Source: Aeromonas veronii bv. veronii
Lineage (GTDB): Bacteria > Pseudomonadota > Gammaproteobacteria > Enterobacterales > Aeromonadaceae
Reading direction: 5' to 3'
DNA: 64,000 nucleotides
Assembly: GCF_000820225.1 (NCBI RefSeq)
Contig: NZ_CDDK01000028.1
Coordinates: 93,359-157,358 of the forward strand
Under the pieces are notes generated by a model, which was not told where the DNA came from, searched no databases, and was given only the letters and a program-made list of their open reading frames with translations. A program made the translations under genes and the position numbers. Within the stretch, counting starts at the first letter, position 1. Each line of letters begins with the position of its first letter. Positions 35,666-43,807 of this stretch are shown here, piece by piece.

Positions 35666-37837
35666 ATGGACGTTTCAACCCTGCTCGACGGGCTCAACGA
35701 CAAGCAAAGAGATGCCGTTGCGGCGCCCCGCAGCAACCTGCTGGTGCTGGCCGGTGCCGGTTCGGGCAAGACCCGGGTGCTGGTGCACCGTATCGCCTGG
35801 CTGATGCAGGTGGAACGCTGTTCACCCTTCTCCATCATCGCGGTCACCTTTACCAACAAGGCGGCGGCCGAGATGCGCGGCCGGGTCGAGAAGGTGATCG
35901 GCGACGGCGTGCGCGGCATGTGGATCGGCACCTTCCACGGCATCGCCCACCGTTTGCTGCGGGCCCACCATCTGGATGCGGGGCTGCCGCAGGATTTCCA
36001 GATCCTCGACTCCGATGACCAGTACCGGCTGATCCGCCGGGTGCTCAAGGCGCTCAACCTCGACGAGAAGCACTGGGCCCCGCGCGCCGTGATGGGCTAC
36101 ATCAACGGCAAGAAAGATGAGGGCTTGCGCCCCGGCGACATCGACCTCTACGGCGACCCCGTCACCCGCACCTATCAGCAGATCTACGAGACCTATCAGG
36201 AGACCTGCGATCGCTCCGGTCTGGTGGACTTTGCCGAGCTGCTGCTGCGCGCCCACGAGCTGTGGCTCAACAAGCCGCACATCCTCGAGCACTACCGCGA
36301 CCGCTTCCAGAACATCCTGGTGGACGAGTTTCAGGATACCAACGGCATCCAGTACGCCTGGCTGCGAATGCTGGCGGGCAACAGCGGCAAGGTGATGATC
36401 GTCGGCGACGATGACCAGTCCATCTACGGCTGGCGCGGCGCCAAGATCGAGAACATCCAGCGCTTCCTGACCGACTATCAGGGCGCCGAGACCATCCGCC
36501 TCGAACAGAACTACCGCTCCACCGCCAATATCCTCAAAGCCGCCAACAGCGTCATCGCCAACAACGCCGAGCGCCTTGGCAAGGAGCTGTGGACCGAAGG
36601 GGCCGAGGGCGAGCCGATTTCGCTCTACGCCGCCTTCAACGAGGTGGACGAAGCGCGCTTCGTGGTCGGCCGTCTCAAGGATTGGAAGGAAAAGGGCGGC
36701 CTCCTGGCCGACTGCGCCATCCTCTATCGCTCCAACGCCCAGTCGCGGGTGCTGGAAGAGGCGCTGATGCAGGACGCCATGCCGTATCGCATCTACGGCG
36801 GCCTGCGCTTCTTCGAGCGCCAGGAAATCAAAGACGCCATGGCCTACCTGCGCCTTATCAACAATCGCGGCGACGACGCCAGCTTCGAGCGGGTGGTCAA
36901 CACCCCGACCCGCGGCATCGGCGATCGCACCCTCGAGATCCTGCGCGGCAACGCCCGCGATCAGGGGCTCAACCTGTGGCAATCGGCCAAGGCGCTGCTC
37001 AACGACAAGGTGCTGACCGGTCGCGCCGGCAACGCGGTGCGCGGCTTTGTGGATCTCATCGACGCGCTGGAGGAACAGGTCTCCCTGCTGCCGCTGCACC
37101 AGCAGGCGGATATCGCCATCCAGAACTCCGGCCTCAAGGCGATGTATCTGGCGGAAAAGGGCGAGAAATCCCAGGCACGGGTAGAGAACCTGGACGAACT
37201 GGTCACCGCCTGCCGCCAGTACCAGCGCCCGGACGAGCTGGAAGATATGAGCGATCTCTCCGCCTTCCTCGCCCACGCGGCGCTGGAGTCCGGCGAGAAT
37301 CAGGCGGACGAATATGCCGATGCGGTGCAGCTGATGACATTGCACAGCGCCAAGGGGCTGGAGTTCCCGCTGGTGCTGCTGGTCGGCGTCGAAGAAGGGA
37401 TGTTCCCCAGCCAGCAATCGACCGAGGAGTCGGGCCGGCTGGAGGAGGAGCGCCGCCTCTGTTACGTCGGCATGACCCGCGCCATGGAGAAGCTCTACAT
37501 CTGTTATGCCGAGAGCCGCCGCATCTACGGCCGCGAGATGTTCCACAAGCCGAGCCGCTTTATCCGCGAGATGCCCGCCGAGTGTCTGGAAGAGATCCGG
37601 CTGCGCACCCAGGTGAGCCGCCCCACCCAGTACGGCCGCTTTAGCCAGAACGAGGTGCAGCAGAGCTTCGACGCCAGCGGCATCAAGCTCGGCCAGCGGG
37701 TGCTCCATCCGAAATTCGGGGAAGGGGTGGTACTCAACTTCGAAGGGGTCGGCCAGCAGAGCCGGGTGCAGATCCAGTTCGACGACGTCGGCGCCAAGTG
37801 GCTGGTGACGGCGTATGCCAGACTGGAAGCGCTTTGA
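35666..37837 (+). CDS. uvrD: DNA helicase II
   Basis: SF1 3'-5' helicase of 723 residues (E. coli 720) acting in nucleotide-excision and mismatch repair. Motif Ia/Walker [13 protein letters not shown] is near residues 29-40, followed by [37 protein letters not shown] and the C-terminal LMTLHSAKGLEFP. The start is the ATG at 35666, five bases after CAGGAG; two GTG codons just before it are in frame but less likely. A hairpin terminator follows. Confidence 0.97.
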   Translation: MDVSTLLDGLNDKQRDAVAAPRSNLLVLAGAGSGKTRVLVHRIAWLMQVERCSPFSIIAVTFTNKAAAEMRGRVEKVIGDGVRGMWIGTFHGIAHRLLRAHHLDAGLPQDFQILDSDDQYRLIRRVLKALNLDEKHWAPRAVMGYINGKKDEGLRPGDIDLYGDPVTRTYQQIYETYQETCDRSGLVDFAELLLRAHELWLNKPHILEHYRDRFQNILVDEFQDTNGIQYAWLRMLAGNSGKVMIVGDDDQSIYGWRGAKIENIQRFLTDYQGAETIRLEQNYRSTANILKAANSVIANNAERLGKELWTEGAEGEPISLYAAFNEVDEARFVVGRLKDWKEKGGLLADCAILYRSNAQSRVLEEALMQDAMPYRIYGGLRFFERQEIKDAMAYLRLINNRGDDASFERVVNTPTRGIGDRTLEILRGNARDQGLNLWQSAKALLNDKVLTGRAGNAVRGFVDLIDALEEQVSLLPLHQQADIAIQNSGLKAMYLAEKGEKSQARVENLDELVTACRQYQRPDELEDMSDLSAFLAHAALESGENQADEYADAVQLMTLHSAKGLEFPLVLLVGVEEGMFPSQQSTEESGRLEEERRLCYVGMTRAMEKLYICYAESRRIYGREMFHKPSRFIREMPAECLEEIRLRTQVSRPTQYGRFSQNEVQQSFDASGIKLGQRVLHPKFGEGVVLNFEGVGQQSRVQIQFDDVGAKWLVTAYARLEAL

Positions 37838-37860
37838 TTTTTCCTGCCTTTTGATGCAAC

Positions 37861-37890
37861 CAACCCGGCTTAGGCCGGGTTGGTTTTTAT
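37861..37890 (+). terminator. Terminator of uvrD
   Basis: CAACCCGGC and GCCGGGTTG form a 9-bp stem with a 4-nt loop, followed by GTTTTT. Confidence 0.9.
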
Positions 37891-37915
37891 ATCCGTTATC
37901 GCGACATATTAATCA

Positions 37916-37952
37916 CGCGATCGTCCGAATACGCTTCGCTATTCGAACCTAC
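37916..37952 (+). repeat. REP-like hairpin element, copy 1
   Basis: This 37-bp element has the stem CGAATA/TATTCG around an 8-nt loop. It recurs at 38848-38884 in the same orientation with only two differences. These are paired so that the stem is preserved. Confidence 0.75.
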
Positions 37953-37971
37953 GGGCAACCGGCAAGGAATA

Positions 37972-38325
37972 CTAATCCCATTGACCATCATTATCCAGAT
38001 CACGATCTGTACCACCTCGGTTGTAATCCCATTGACCATCGTTATCGAGGTCACGATCAGTGCCACCTGAAGATTGATCCCACTGACCATCATTATCTAG
38101 GTCTCGATCTGAGCCACCTGAAGATTGATCCCACTGACCATCATTATCTAGGTCTCGATCTGTACCACCCGCTAATTGATCCCATTGCCCATCGTTGTCT
38201 AAATCTCGATCCGTGCCGCCACGGTTATAATCCCATTGGCCGTCATTATCTAAGTCCCTATCATTTGCATAAGAAAAGCTAGTGCAAAATGAAAGCAATA
38301 ATATAGTAACCATAAATATCTTCAT
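37972..38325 (-). CDS. Secreted protein of six Asp-rich calcium-loop repeats
   Basis: Unrecognised small protein of 117 residues. Residues 1-20 are a Sec signal peptide (FMVTILLLSFCTSFSYA). The mature part is almost entirely six 17-residue repeats with the core DRDLDNDGQWD, joined by linkers such as YNRGGT, QLAGGT or QSSGGS. D-x-D-x-D-G-x-x-D is the calcium-loop pattern of thrombospondin type 3 and EF-hand-like repeats, so calcium binding is likely but inferred. The ATG at 38325 has GAGG upstream; longer in-frame starts would bury the signal peptide. At DNA level the repeats are 51 bp each and base use is more AT-rich than the surroundings. It sits between two REP-like elements beside a broken RAYT gene. 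Confidence 0.75.
   Translation of the reverse strand: MKIFMVTILLLSFCTSFSYANDRDLDNDGQWDYNRGGTDRDLDNDGQWDQLAGGTDRDLDNDGQWDQSSGGSDRDLDNDGQWDQSSGGTDRDLDNDGQWDYNRGGTDRDLDNDGQWD
37975..38262. repeat. Tandem 51-bp repeat array (six units)
   Basis: Units begin at 37975, 38026, 38077, 38128, 38179 and 38230, exactly 51 bp apart, with the last unit partial. The units at 38077 and 38128 are nearly identical over their first 35 bp, which suggests recent duplication. The period keeps the reading frame. Confidence 0.95.
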
Positions 38326-38532
38326 TAGGATGATCCTCAAGTGTATTAGGATAGCCGTGGATTCAGCACCGAAGTACAACGCCAGTTCAATCATCAGGCC
38401 GCATTCAGTAACTCCTCAAAAACGACCTGCGGCCGTCTAAATCTTAGAAGGAAATCTGGAGAAATCTGGGACACCCACCTTCCTGAGCAAGTCATTGCTC
38501 GGCACACATAACACCTATGACAGGAACTCGTT

Positions 38533-38757
38533 CTAAAACCGAGGTGACAAAGAGGCTAAGTAGCGCGCTGACTCGAAAAAACCTTTGCTCAGGAAACAAC
38601 CAGCGCGATCCTGGAGGTGAGCCTGTTGCACCTTGGCAACACTGCGGCGCAGCAGGTCGATCTGCTCCACCAGCAACCGGTTGTTGCGCCGCTCCAGCAG
38701 GTTGACGGTGAAGAACCAGGTTCCTCCGGGCCACCATGCCCGCCGCCAATTGGCCAT
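38533..38757 (-). pseudogene. Truncated REP-associated tyrosine transposase (RAYT)
   Basis: From the ATG at 38757 the first ~46 residues match the RAYT N-terminus: WRRAWWPGGTWFFTVNL, LLERRNNRLLVEQIDLL, then RRSVAKVQQAH. The reading frame continues to 38533, but after QQAH the sequence no longer resembles the family, and the HUH nuclease motif and catalytic Tyr are missing. Full-length relatives have roughly 150-180 residues. No remaining part is seen nearby. It lies between two REP-like elements, the natural substrates of RAYT proteins. Confidence 0.75.
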
Positions 38758-38847
38758 CCCTTTCCCCTCATCGAGACCGAAAAGCCAAGCATAGCCTTGC
38801 CTCACATCGATCGGCTTGCGGACCGTGATGGTGCGGATGTTCCATTG

Positions 38848-38884
38848 CGCGATCGTCCGATTACGCTTCGCTAATCGAACCTAC
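38848..38884 (+). repeat. REP-like hairpin element, copy 2
   Basis: It matches copy 1 (37916-37952) at 35 of 37 positions. The stem is CGATTA/TAATCG, so the two changes compensate each other. It lies about 90 bp upstream of the RAYT fragment start. Confidence 0.75.
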
Positions 38885-38953
38885 AAGGCGACTCAAAGCG
38901 GCTTGCAGCGATTCGTTAGACGAGTGGGCAAAACAGGTAGGAGGAAATCAGAA

Positions 38954-38985
38954 ACCCGGCCGCCAGATGGGCTCGGCGGTCGGGT
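38954..38985 (-). terminator. Possible terminator of the 65-residue gene
   Basis: ACCCGGCCGCC and GGCGGTCGGGT form an 11-bp stem with one mismatch and a 10-nt loop, 34 bp past the stop. The U tract is weak. Confidence 0.35.
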
Positions 38986-39018
38986 GAATTGTAAAGAGTA
39001 GGGTGACAGGGAAAGGGA

Positions 39019-39216
39019 TCAGCCTAGTCTAATCAACTCGATGGGGGCGTAGCGCTCACCGGAGTTTGCCAGCAGCACACACTTCTCATGCTCCGCCTGA
39101 TAGGGGGTCATATTGTCGGTGTGGGCCTCTTTCAGAAAGTCGACTGCGCCGGTGGCGGCAATCATCACGCGCTGACCCAGGTTCAGCACATTGCGGTTAC
39201 GGTCATAGATCTTCAT
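39019..39216 (-). CDS. Small conserved-looking hypothetical protein (65 aa)
   Basis: I do not recognise this protein. It has 65 residues, starts MKIYDRNRNVLNLGQRV and has no signal peptide or transmembrane segment. The pattern (short strands, Gly and Val spacing, QRVMIAATGAVDFL ... CVLLANSGERYAPIELIRL) resembles small SH3-like folds, but that is only an impression. Support for a real gene: AAGGAG eight bases before the ATG at 39216, coding-like codon use, and a CRP-like site about 83 bp upstream. A longer start at 39276 is less likely. Confidence 0.6.
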   Translation of the reverse strand: MKIYDRNRNVLNLGQRVMIAATGAVDFLKEAHTDNMTPYQAEHEKCVLLANSGERYAPIELIRLG

Positions 39217-39527
39217 CTCATTCTCCTTTTCTTGTGTCCTGGCGAATGCGCAGGCGTCTGTCCAGGACAACGGCATTCAGCCTACGCCCCTGAAAAAAGG
39301 TGATTTATGTCACAGATCAAAAAAGGGGCGATAAGGGACTCGCAGGCTCAAAAAGCGAGCAGAACCCCTTGGCCAGCGGTTGTCGCGCGAAGTAGCGCCG
39401 CCCTGCCCTTTTTGTCTCCACGGGCTCGAACCCGGCAGCGGTTGGGGTATATTGGTGGTCGATTAGCCAGTCTCATTCACCGTGGCCGCGCACGCGGGAC
39501 GCTGTTTCAACAAGATGGAGAGTGCTC
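39217..39527. other. Intergenic region with a CRP-like site
   Basis: This 311-bp spacer lies between divergent small genes. The only motif I can name is the CRP-like site at 39299-39314. No gene is supported. Confidence 0.4.
39299..39314. promoter_or_regulatory. CRP-like site
   Basis: GGTGATTTATGTCACA matches TGTGA-N6-TCACA at nine of ten consensus bases. It lies 83 bp upstream of the 65-residue gene and 214 bp before the DUF1993 gene. Confidence 0.5.
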
Positions 39528-40028
39528 ATGAATCGCGATATCACCGTCCAGTTCATCAAGATGCTGACCAACCTCGACCACTGTCTGGCCAAGGCCGAAG
39601 CCCACGCCGCGGCGAAGCAGTTCAACGTGGAGAACTTCTTCGGCGAGCGGCTGATCGTCGATATGCTGCCGCTGTCCAAGCAGGTGCTGATCTGCTGCGA
39701 TTCGGCCCGCGCCGTGGTCGCCACCGCCAGCCACAGCGAGCTGCCGGTGCTGGGGGATGACCCCAAAACCATGGCGGACCTGCGCGCCCATCTCGGCAAG
39801 ACCATCAGCTATCTGCAAGGCAAGCTGGACGCAGACTACAGCCAGTATGCCAGCGGCCGTTACGTGCCCCACTGGGCGGGCGGCAAGGGGATGGATGGCC
39901 ATACCTGCGTCCATGAGTACGGCATTCCCAACTTTTACTTCCACCTCACCATGGCCTACGCCCTGCTGCGCCGCGCCGGGGTCGATCTCGGCAAGCGCGA
40001 CTATCTGGGCGGGCTCAATATGCAATAA
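39528..40028 (+). CDS. DUF1993-family protein
   Basis: Cytoplasmic protein of 166 residues. It resembles the DUF1993 family, helical proteins of unknown function related to the DinB fold: QFIKMLTNLDHCLAKAEAHAA near the start, then NFFGERLIVDMLPLSKQVLICCDSA, and the closing HEYGIPNFYFHLTMAYALLRRAGVDLGK. The start is the ATG at 39528 with GGAGAG five bases upstream. It is convergent with the cupin gene across the terminator at 40061. Confidence 0.8.
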   Translation: MNRDITVQFIKMLTNLDHCLAKAEAHAAAKQFNVENFFGERLIVDMLPLSKQVLICCDSARAVVATASHSELPVLGDDPKTMADLRAHLGKTISYLQGKLDADYSQYASGRYVPHWAGGKGMDGHTCVHEYGIPNFYFHLTMAYALLRRAGVDLGKRDYLGGLNMQ

Positions 40029-40060
40029 GCGCCGCTCGCCACAGGCGACAAACAGATAGC

Positions 40061-40088
40061 AAAAGCCTGCCACGCGGCAGGCTTTTTT
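40061..40088. terminator. Terminator between DUF1993 and cupin genes
   Basis: AAGCCTGCC and GGCAGGCTT form a 9-bp stem with an ACGC loop and TTTTTT on the plus side, AAAA on the other. Confidence 0.85.
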
Positions 40089-40129
40089 ATATCGGGTGGT
40101 GCAGGGCTGGTGCGCAGAAAGGCTGCGCC

Positions 40130-40642
40130 CTAGAAGGGGCCGTTGCTCTCGCGCAGCTTGTCGGGCAGGCCGTCGTGATCCCCCAGCTCACGCTCGGGTA
40201 CGTCATCCCAGCGCAGCTTGCCGAGGGTTATATTGCGCTCAGGATGCACGGCGTAGTGGATGCGGTTGTCCTCCCGATCCGTGTTACCGATGCAGAGCAG
40301 CCGGACAGTCTCTTCGGTGTTGTTGATAAAGGCGTGGGCCAGCCCGTCACCGGCCTTGAAACCGACCGAGTCCCCCGGTTGCAGCCGATAGAGCACGCCA
40401 TCGAGCCAGACATCCGGCGTCCCTTCCAGCACGTGAACAAACTCATCTTCGGTCTTTTCGGCATGGGGCCAGCTGGTGCGATGGCCGGGTTCGACTATCT
40501 CGTGGTGAATGCCGATGCGGCTAAAGCCGAAGTGCTTGCCGAGGGCGCAGCCGCGAGAAAGGGGCTCCTGACTGCCGGAGTAGTAGCGCGGCGTCTGCTC
40601 TTGCAGCTCGCGCCAGTGTTTGATGCAGGGGTGGCGATTCAT
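40130..40642 (-). CDS. Cupin-domain protein
   Basis: Cytoplasmic protein of 170 residues with one cupin barrel. The first cupin motif is PGHRTSWPHAEKTEDEF followed by VHVLEG, and the second is GLAHAFINNT, giving likely metal ligands His, His, Glu and His. The C-terminal 40 residues (HYAVHPERNITLGKLRWDD) are outside the barrel. The reaction cannot be told from the sequence. Single gene. Confidence 0.8.
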   Translation of the reverse strand: MNRHPCIKHWRELQEQTPRYYSGSQEPLSRGCALGKHFGFSRIGIHHEIVEPGHRTSWPHAEKTEDEFVHVLEGTPDVWLDGVLYRLQPGDSVGFKAGDGLAHAFINNTEETVRLLCIGNTDREDNRIHYAVHPERNITLGKLRWDDVPERELGDHDGLPDKLRESNGPF

Positions 40643-40826
40643 AGCGGTTCCTTTTCCATGAGGATGCAGTCACGGGAAGGGTCATCCTAACTGCCAAAAT
40701 GTGGGGGAGAAAAGCAGAAATCGGTCGGCCCACTTCGCAGCAGATGGTGAAAAGGCGGACTCGGCCACGGGTCGATTCCCCATTCGGCAAGGGCTGCACG
40801 GCCATGCCAGCGGCAGCGGTGCGGAC

Positions 40827-40851
40827 AAAAATAGGGAGCCGCTGGCTCCCT
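40827..40851 (-). terminator. Terminator of the DUF3313 lipoprotein gene
   Basis: AGGGAGCC and GGCTCCCT form an 8-bp stem with a 3-nt loop. On the minus strand it is followed by ATTTTT. Confidence 0.75.
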
Positions 40852-40896
40852 CACTCGATCTGTCTGCACCGGTTTTCTGAGGCTGATTTTCCGCTC

Positions 40897-41553
40897 TTAT
40901 TTCCCCAGATTGTCCGCCAGCTGTTTGGCGCGGCTGGCCGCCCACTGGTCGATCATCTTCTCCATCTCCCCGGCGGTGATGGGCGAATCCTTGTGGGTGG
41001 TATCCGGAGTCTCGCGGGCATCCATCACCCGCACCAGCAGCTTGCCGCTCCGGGAGTCGAGCAGCTGGGCCATGCTGCCCACCTTGAGCAGATAAGGCTC
41101 CTTGCCGATCACTTCGCGGGTGACGTTGATGGCGATCTTGGCCGGCAGCAGGTCACGCAGCTTGGGGTCGGGGCGGGTCAGGTCGAAGTTGGTGACAGCG
41201 GCCTGGATCCGCATCACTTTCGGGCCGGGGGCGGTGGCGATCTTTACGCCCTGCTTGATCAGCTCGCTCTGGAACTTGTCGTGGTAGTAGCGGCCAATCT
41301 GGTTCTGTTCATTGGCGGTCAGCAGATACCACTGACCGTTCTCCTGACGAATAAACTGCAGCGGATCGAGCAGCACCTCATTGTATTGGCGCAGATCAAC
41401 ACCCGGCTCCTTGTAGACGCGCTGATTGGGGTTGCTCTCGCTCTGCTGGAAGGCTGTCAGCGGGATCGCCTGCAAGCTGTGGGATACCTGATTCTTGACG
41501 GCGCAGCCACCCAGCAGGGCCGCAGCCACGGCAACCATCACGACCTTTTTCAT
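40897..41553 (-). CDS. DUF3313-family lipoprotein
   Basis: Predicted lipoprotein of 218 residues. The signal peptide ends in the lipobox LLGGC (Cys17) with Ala at +2, which predicts sorting to the outer membrane. The mature part resembles DUF3313: VYKEPGVDLRQYNEVLLDPL, then IGRYYHDKFQSELI and MRIQAAVTNFDLTRPDP. Function is unknown. Single gene with its own terminator. Confidence 0.8.
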   Translation of the reverse strand: MKKVVMVAVAAALLGGCAVKNQVSHSLQAIPLTAFQQSESNPNQRVYKEPGVDLRQYNEVLLDPLQFIRQENGQWYLLTANEQNQIGRYYHDKFQSELIKQGVKIATAPGPKVMRIQAAVTNFDLTRPDPKLRDLLPAKIAINVTREVIGKEPYLLKVGSMAQLLDSRSGKLLVRVMDARETPDTTHKDSPITAGEMEKMIDQWAASRAKQLADNLGK

Positions 41554-41943
41554 ATTTGCTCCTGCATTTTACTGTTTGTTTTTGCGGTGGATTTCGCACC
41601 ACATGGCTGGATAACCCGTGCCGGATGCCGCCAATGTCACAGAGAAATAACCTATTCATCACCTTCCCACAAGGGACAGCTCAGGATTGTTCAGCTCACA
41701 TCCAAGTTGTCACAATTGAGGCACTTTTGTACAGGGTCAGCCAGGGTATGAACGGCAATCTGGCGAGGGTTCGGTTGTTTAATCCGGCTAAATGGGATTG
41801 CGGAAAGCGCGCAGTTTTTTCAAACGATGGGGGCCAACGAGCGGCGTGAGTTGAACGGGGAAATGCCCTGGAACGGGCGATGACCGATCATCAGCCATCT
41901 TGCGCAAACTTGCCTGCCGCCGGAGAAGCGGCAGGCTCATTCA
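41554..41943. other. Intergenic region upstream of the DUF3313 gene
   Basis: This 390-bp spacer has lower GC than its surroundings and holds a hairpin at 41912-41936. I see no gene or named binding site. Confidence 0.4.
41912..41936 (-). terminator. Hairpin after the solute-binding protein gene
   Basis: GCCTGCCGC and GCGGCAGGC form a perfect 9-bp stem with a 7-nt loop, 7 bp beyond the minus-strand stop. No clear U tract, so termination is uncertain. Confidence 0.45.
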
Positions 41944-43074
41944 TCAGTTATCGAGATCCCAGGGGCACTGCTTGACCAGCCCCTCTTTGCCGCTGGCGAC
42001 GATCGCCTGCTGCACCATCCGTTTGTAGCGATTCTTGATATGGGCGGGCAACGCGGGCACCAGCAGTCGCTCGTCAAACTCCGGCAGCGGGCGATCCGGC
42101 AGCACCGCCTGCTCCTGCGGGCTGAGGGGTGGCCGGGAGGCAATATTGCTGGCCGAAATGGTGGGCGTGCCCACCAGCATCTGGCGTTGCAGCGGCGCGC
42201 TCAGCAGAAAATCCACCAGCAGGTAGGCGGCCTTGAGCCGTGCAGGATCATCCCCGACATGGCGAGCGATGGAGATCGCATCGAGGGCATAGATGGCCCC
42301 CTCCTGCACCATGGCGATCCGCCACTGCTGATCGTTCTGCTTGTTGCACTCCACCAGCTCCAGCCCCCAGGTGGTGGCAAAGGTCTGCTGGCGCAGATCC
42401 TCGCAGCGGTTGGCCTGATTGAACCAGAAGCCGCGACTGGCTCGCAGCCGCTGCGAGAGCTGCTGCTCCACCTCTTGCTGCAAGGTCTTGTCGGCCAGCA
42501 TCTCGCCGCTGGCAAACAGGGCGGGCGACTTGCCAAGGGAGAGCAGCACCGAAAAGAGCAGCGGCTCGAACTGGTCGCAGAACTCGGCAAACTGGCCCGA
42601 CGGCGAGCTGTTGGCGAGCACCTGCCAACTGGTGGGCGCTTGCGGCACCTGCTTGCTGTCATAAGCGAGGCTGAACATGGCGTAGGAGAAGGGCACCGAG
42701 TAGTTGCGCTCCCCCTGCTTGTCATACTCGGTGTTCTTGAGGGCGGGCTTCACCTCGGGGTAGTGCTGCAGGCGGCTGAAATCGATGGGGAGCAGCAGCT
42801 TGAACAGCGGCTGGTGATGGGCCTTGTAGAAGTAGCTGGTCGGCAGCACCACATCGGCGCTGCGGGTGCGCAGGGCGCGGTAGACGCTGTCGAAATCGGT
42901 CAGCAGCGGCTCTATCCGGCTGACCGTCGCCTCCACCCCATGGGCTTTGGCGTAGTCGGAAAACTGTTGTTCATAACCCGCAGGCAGATAGCCCCACTCC
43001 AGCAATTTGAGCTGAACCGGGGCCGCCAGCGCCGGGGTCATCCCCAACAACCAGCAAAGAGGCAGTAGACGCAT
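41944..43074 (-). CDS. Extracellular solute-binding protein, PotD-like, without permease
   Basis: Periplasmic binding protein of 376 residues. Residues 1-18 are a signal peptide (LLPLCWLLGMTPALA-A). The mature protein opens VQLKLLEWGYLPAGYEQQF, the first-strand pattern of polyamine/iron-type binding proteins, and keeps the RSADVVLPTSYFYKA and YSVPFSYAMFSLAYDSK segments. The start at 43074 is the one that gives a signal peptide. No ABC permease or ATPase lies near, so it is either served by distant genes or has a sensory role. Confidence 0.75.
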   Translation of the reverse strand: MRLLPLCWLLGMTPALAAPVQLKLLEWGYLPAGYEQQFSDYAKAHGVEATVSRIEPLLTDFDSVYRALRTRSADVVLPTSYFYKAHHQPLFKLLLPIDFSRLQHYPEVKPALKNTEYDKQGERNYSVPFSYAMFSLAYDSKQVPQAPTSWQVLANSSPSGQFAEFCDQFEPLLFSVLLSLGKSPALFASGEMLADKTLQQEVEQQLSQRLRASRGFWFNQANRCEDLRQQTFATTWGLELVECNKQNDQQWRIAMVQEGAIYALDAISIARHVGDDPARLKAAYLLVDFLLSAPLQRQMLVGTPTISASNIASRPPLSPQEQAVLPDRPLPEFDERLLVPALPAHIKNRYKRMVQQAIVASGKEGLVKQCPWDLDN

Positions 43075-43131
43075 GGCCGGGTACTCCTGACAGGTAAACC
43101 TTGTTGGAGTATAGGCCCATGCGCCCACTCG

Positions 43132-43767
43132 TCAGGCCACCAGCTCGGCCCCCATGCTCACCAGAATGGAGAGGCTGACCACCGCAAACAGCACGCCGGT
43201 CACCAGATTGAGTGGCCGCTGCACCCGCAGCAGCAGGCGCTGGGCACGATCGGTGGAGAGGCTCCACGCCAGCAGCCCGAACCAGCAGAGGGAGATGATG
43301 AAGAGCTCGCCCACCAGCAGGCTGCGGGTCATCCCATCCACCTCTGGCGTCACCATGGCGGCCAACAGACCGATAAAGAACACCAGCGCCTTGGGGTTGA
43401 GCAGATTGGTGGCAAGGCCAGTGCGCACGCCCCTGCCCCAGCCGCGCAGCTCGTTGGCGGCACTGGCCATCACGGGACTGCTCTGCTGCCGAGCCGCCAT
43501 CAGGGCCCCCCACCCCAACCAGCCCAGATAGAGGGCGCCGCAGCACTTGATCACCATAAACAGCAGCGGATGGCTCGCAATCAGCATGCTGATCCCGGTC
43601 AGGCTCAGGGTGGCGTGCACCATGATCGCCAGCGAGATGCCCAGCGCCGCGCCAAGGGCAGTCGGCCGGTGCAGGCTGGTGCGCAGGATCAGGGCGAAAT
43701 CGGGGCCGGGGCTGGCCAGTGCAATCAGGTGCATCAGGCCGAGGGTAACGAACAGACTGGTCAGCAT
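43132..43767 (-). CDS. LysE/RhtB-family amino-acid exporter
   Basis: Inner-membrane exporter of 211 residues with about six hydrophobic segments. The family signature near the N-terminus is LIALASPGPDFALILRTSL, and the mid-protein ATNLLNPKALVFFIGLLA is equally typical. The start is the ATG at 43767, matching the family's N-terminus; upstream codons are not conserved. It lies 40 bp downstream of an AraC-type regulator on the same strand, which probably controls it. Substrate unknown. Confidence 0.9.
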   Translation of the reverse strand: MLTSLFVTLGLMHLIALASPGPDFALILRTSLHRPTALGAALGISLAIMVHATLSLTGISMLIASHPLLFMVIKCCGALYLGWLGWGALMAARQQSSPVMASAANELRGWGRGVRTGLATNLLNPKALVFFIGLLAAMVTPEVDGMTRSLLVGELFIISLCWFGLLAWSLSTDRAQRLLLRVQRPLNLVTGVLFAVVSLSILVSMGAELVA

Positions 43768-43807
43768 AACAACTCTCGCTTTAACGACGGAGAGCCAGCA
43801 TGGCGGA

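Noticed and set aside
37975..38262. CRISPR-like regular repeats
   Set aside because: The 51-bp units are contiguous with no unique spacers, keep the reading frame, and encode a repeat protein.
37838..39300. Prophage or integrative element in the REP-flanked islet
   Set aside because: No integrase, tRNA, attachment-site pair or phage genes; the only mobile-type remnant is the RAYT fragment.
41556..41849. Possible 97-residue gene upstream of the DUF3313 gene
   Set aside because: No Shine-Dalgarno, no coding-like codon use and no domain; overlaps the promoter region of the lipoprotein gene.
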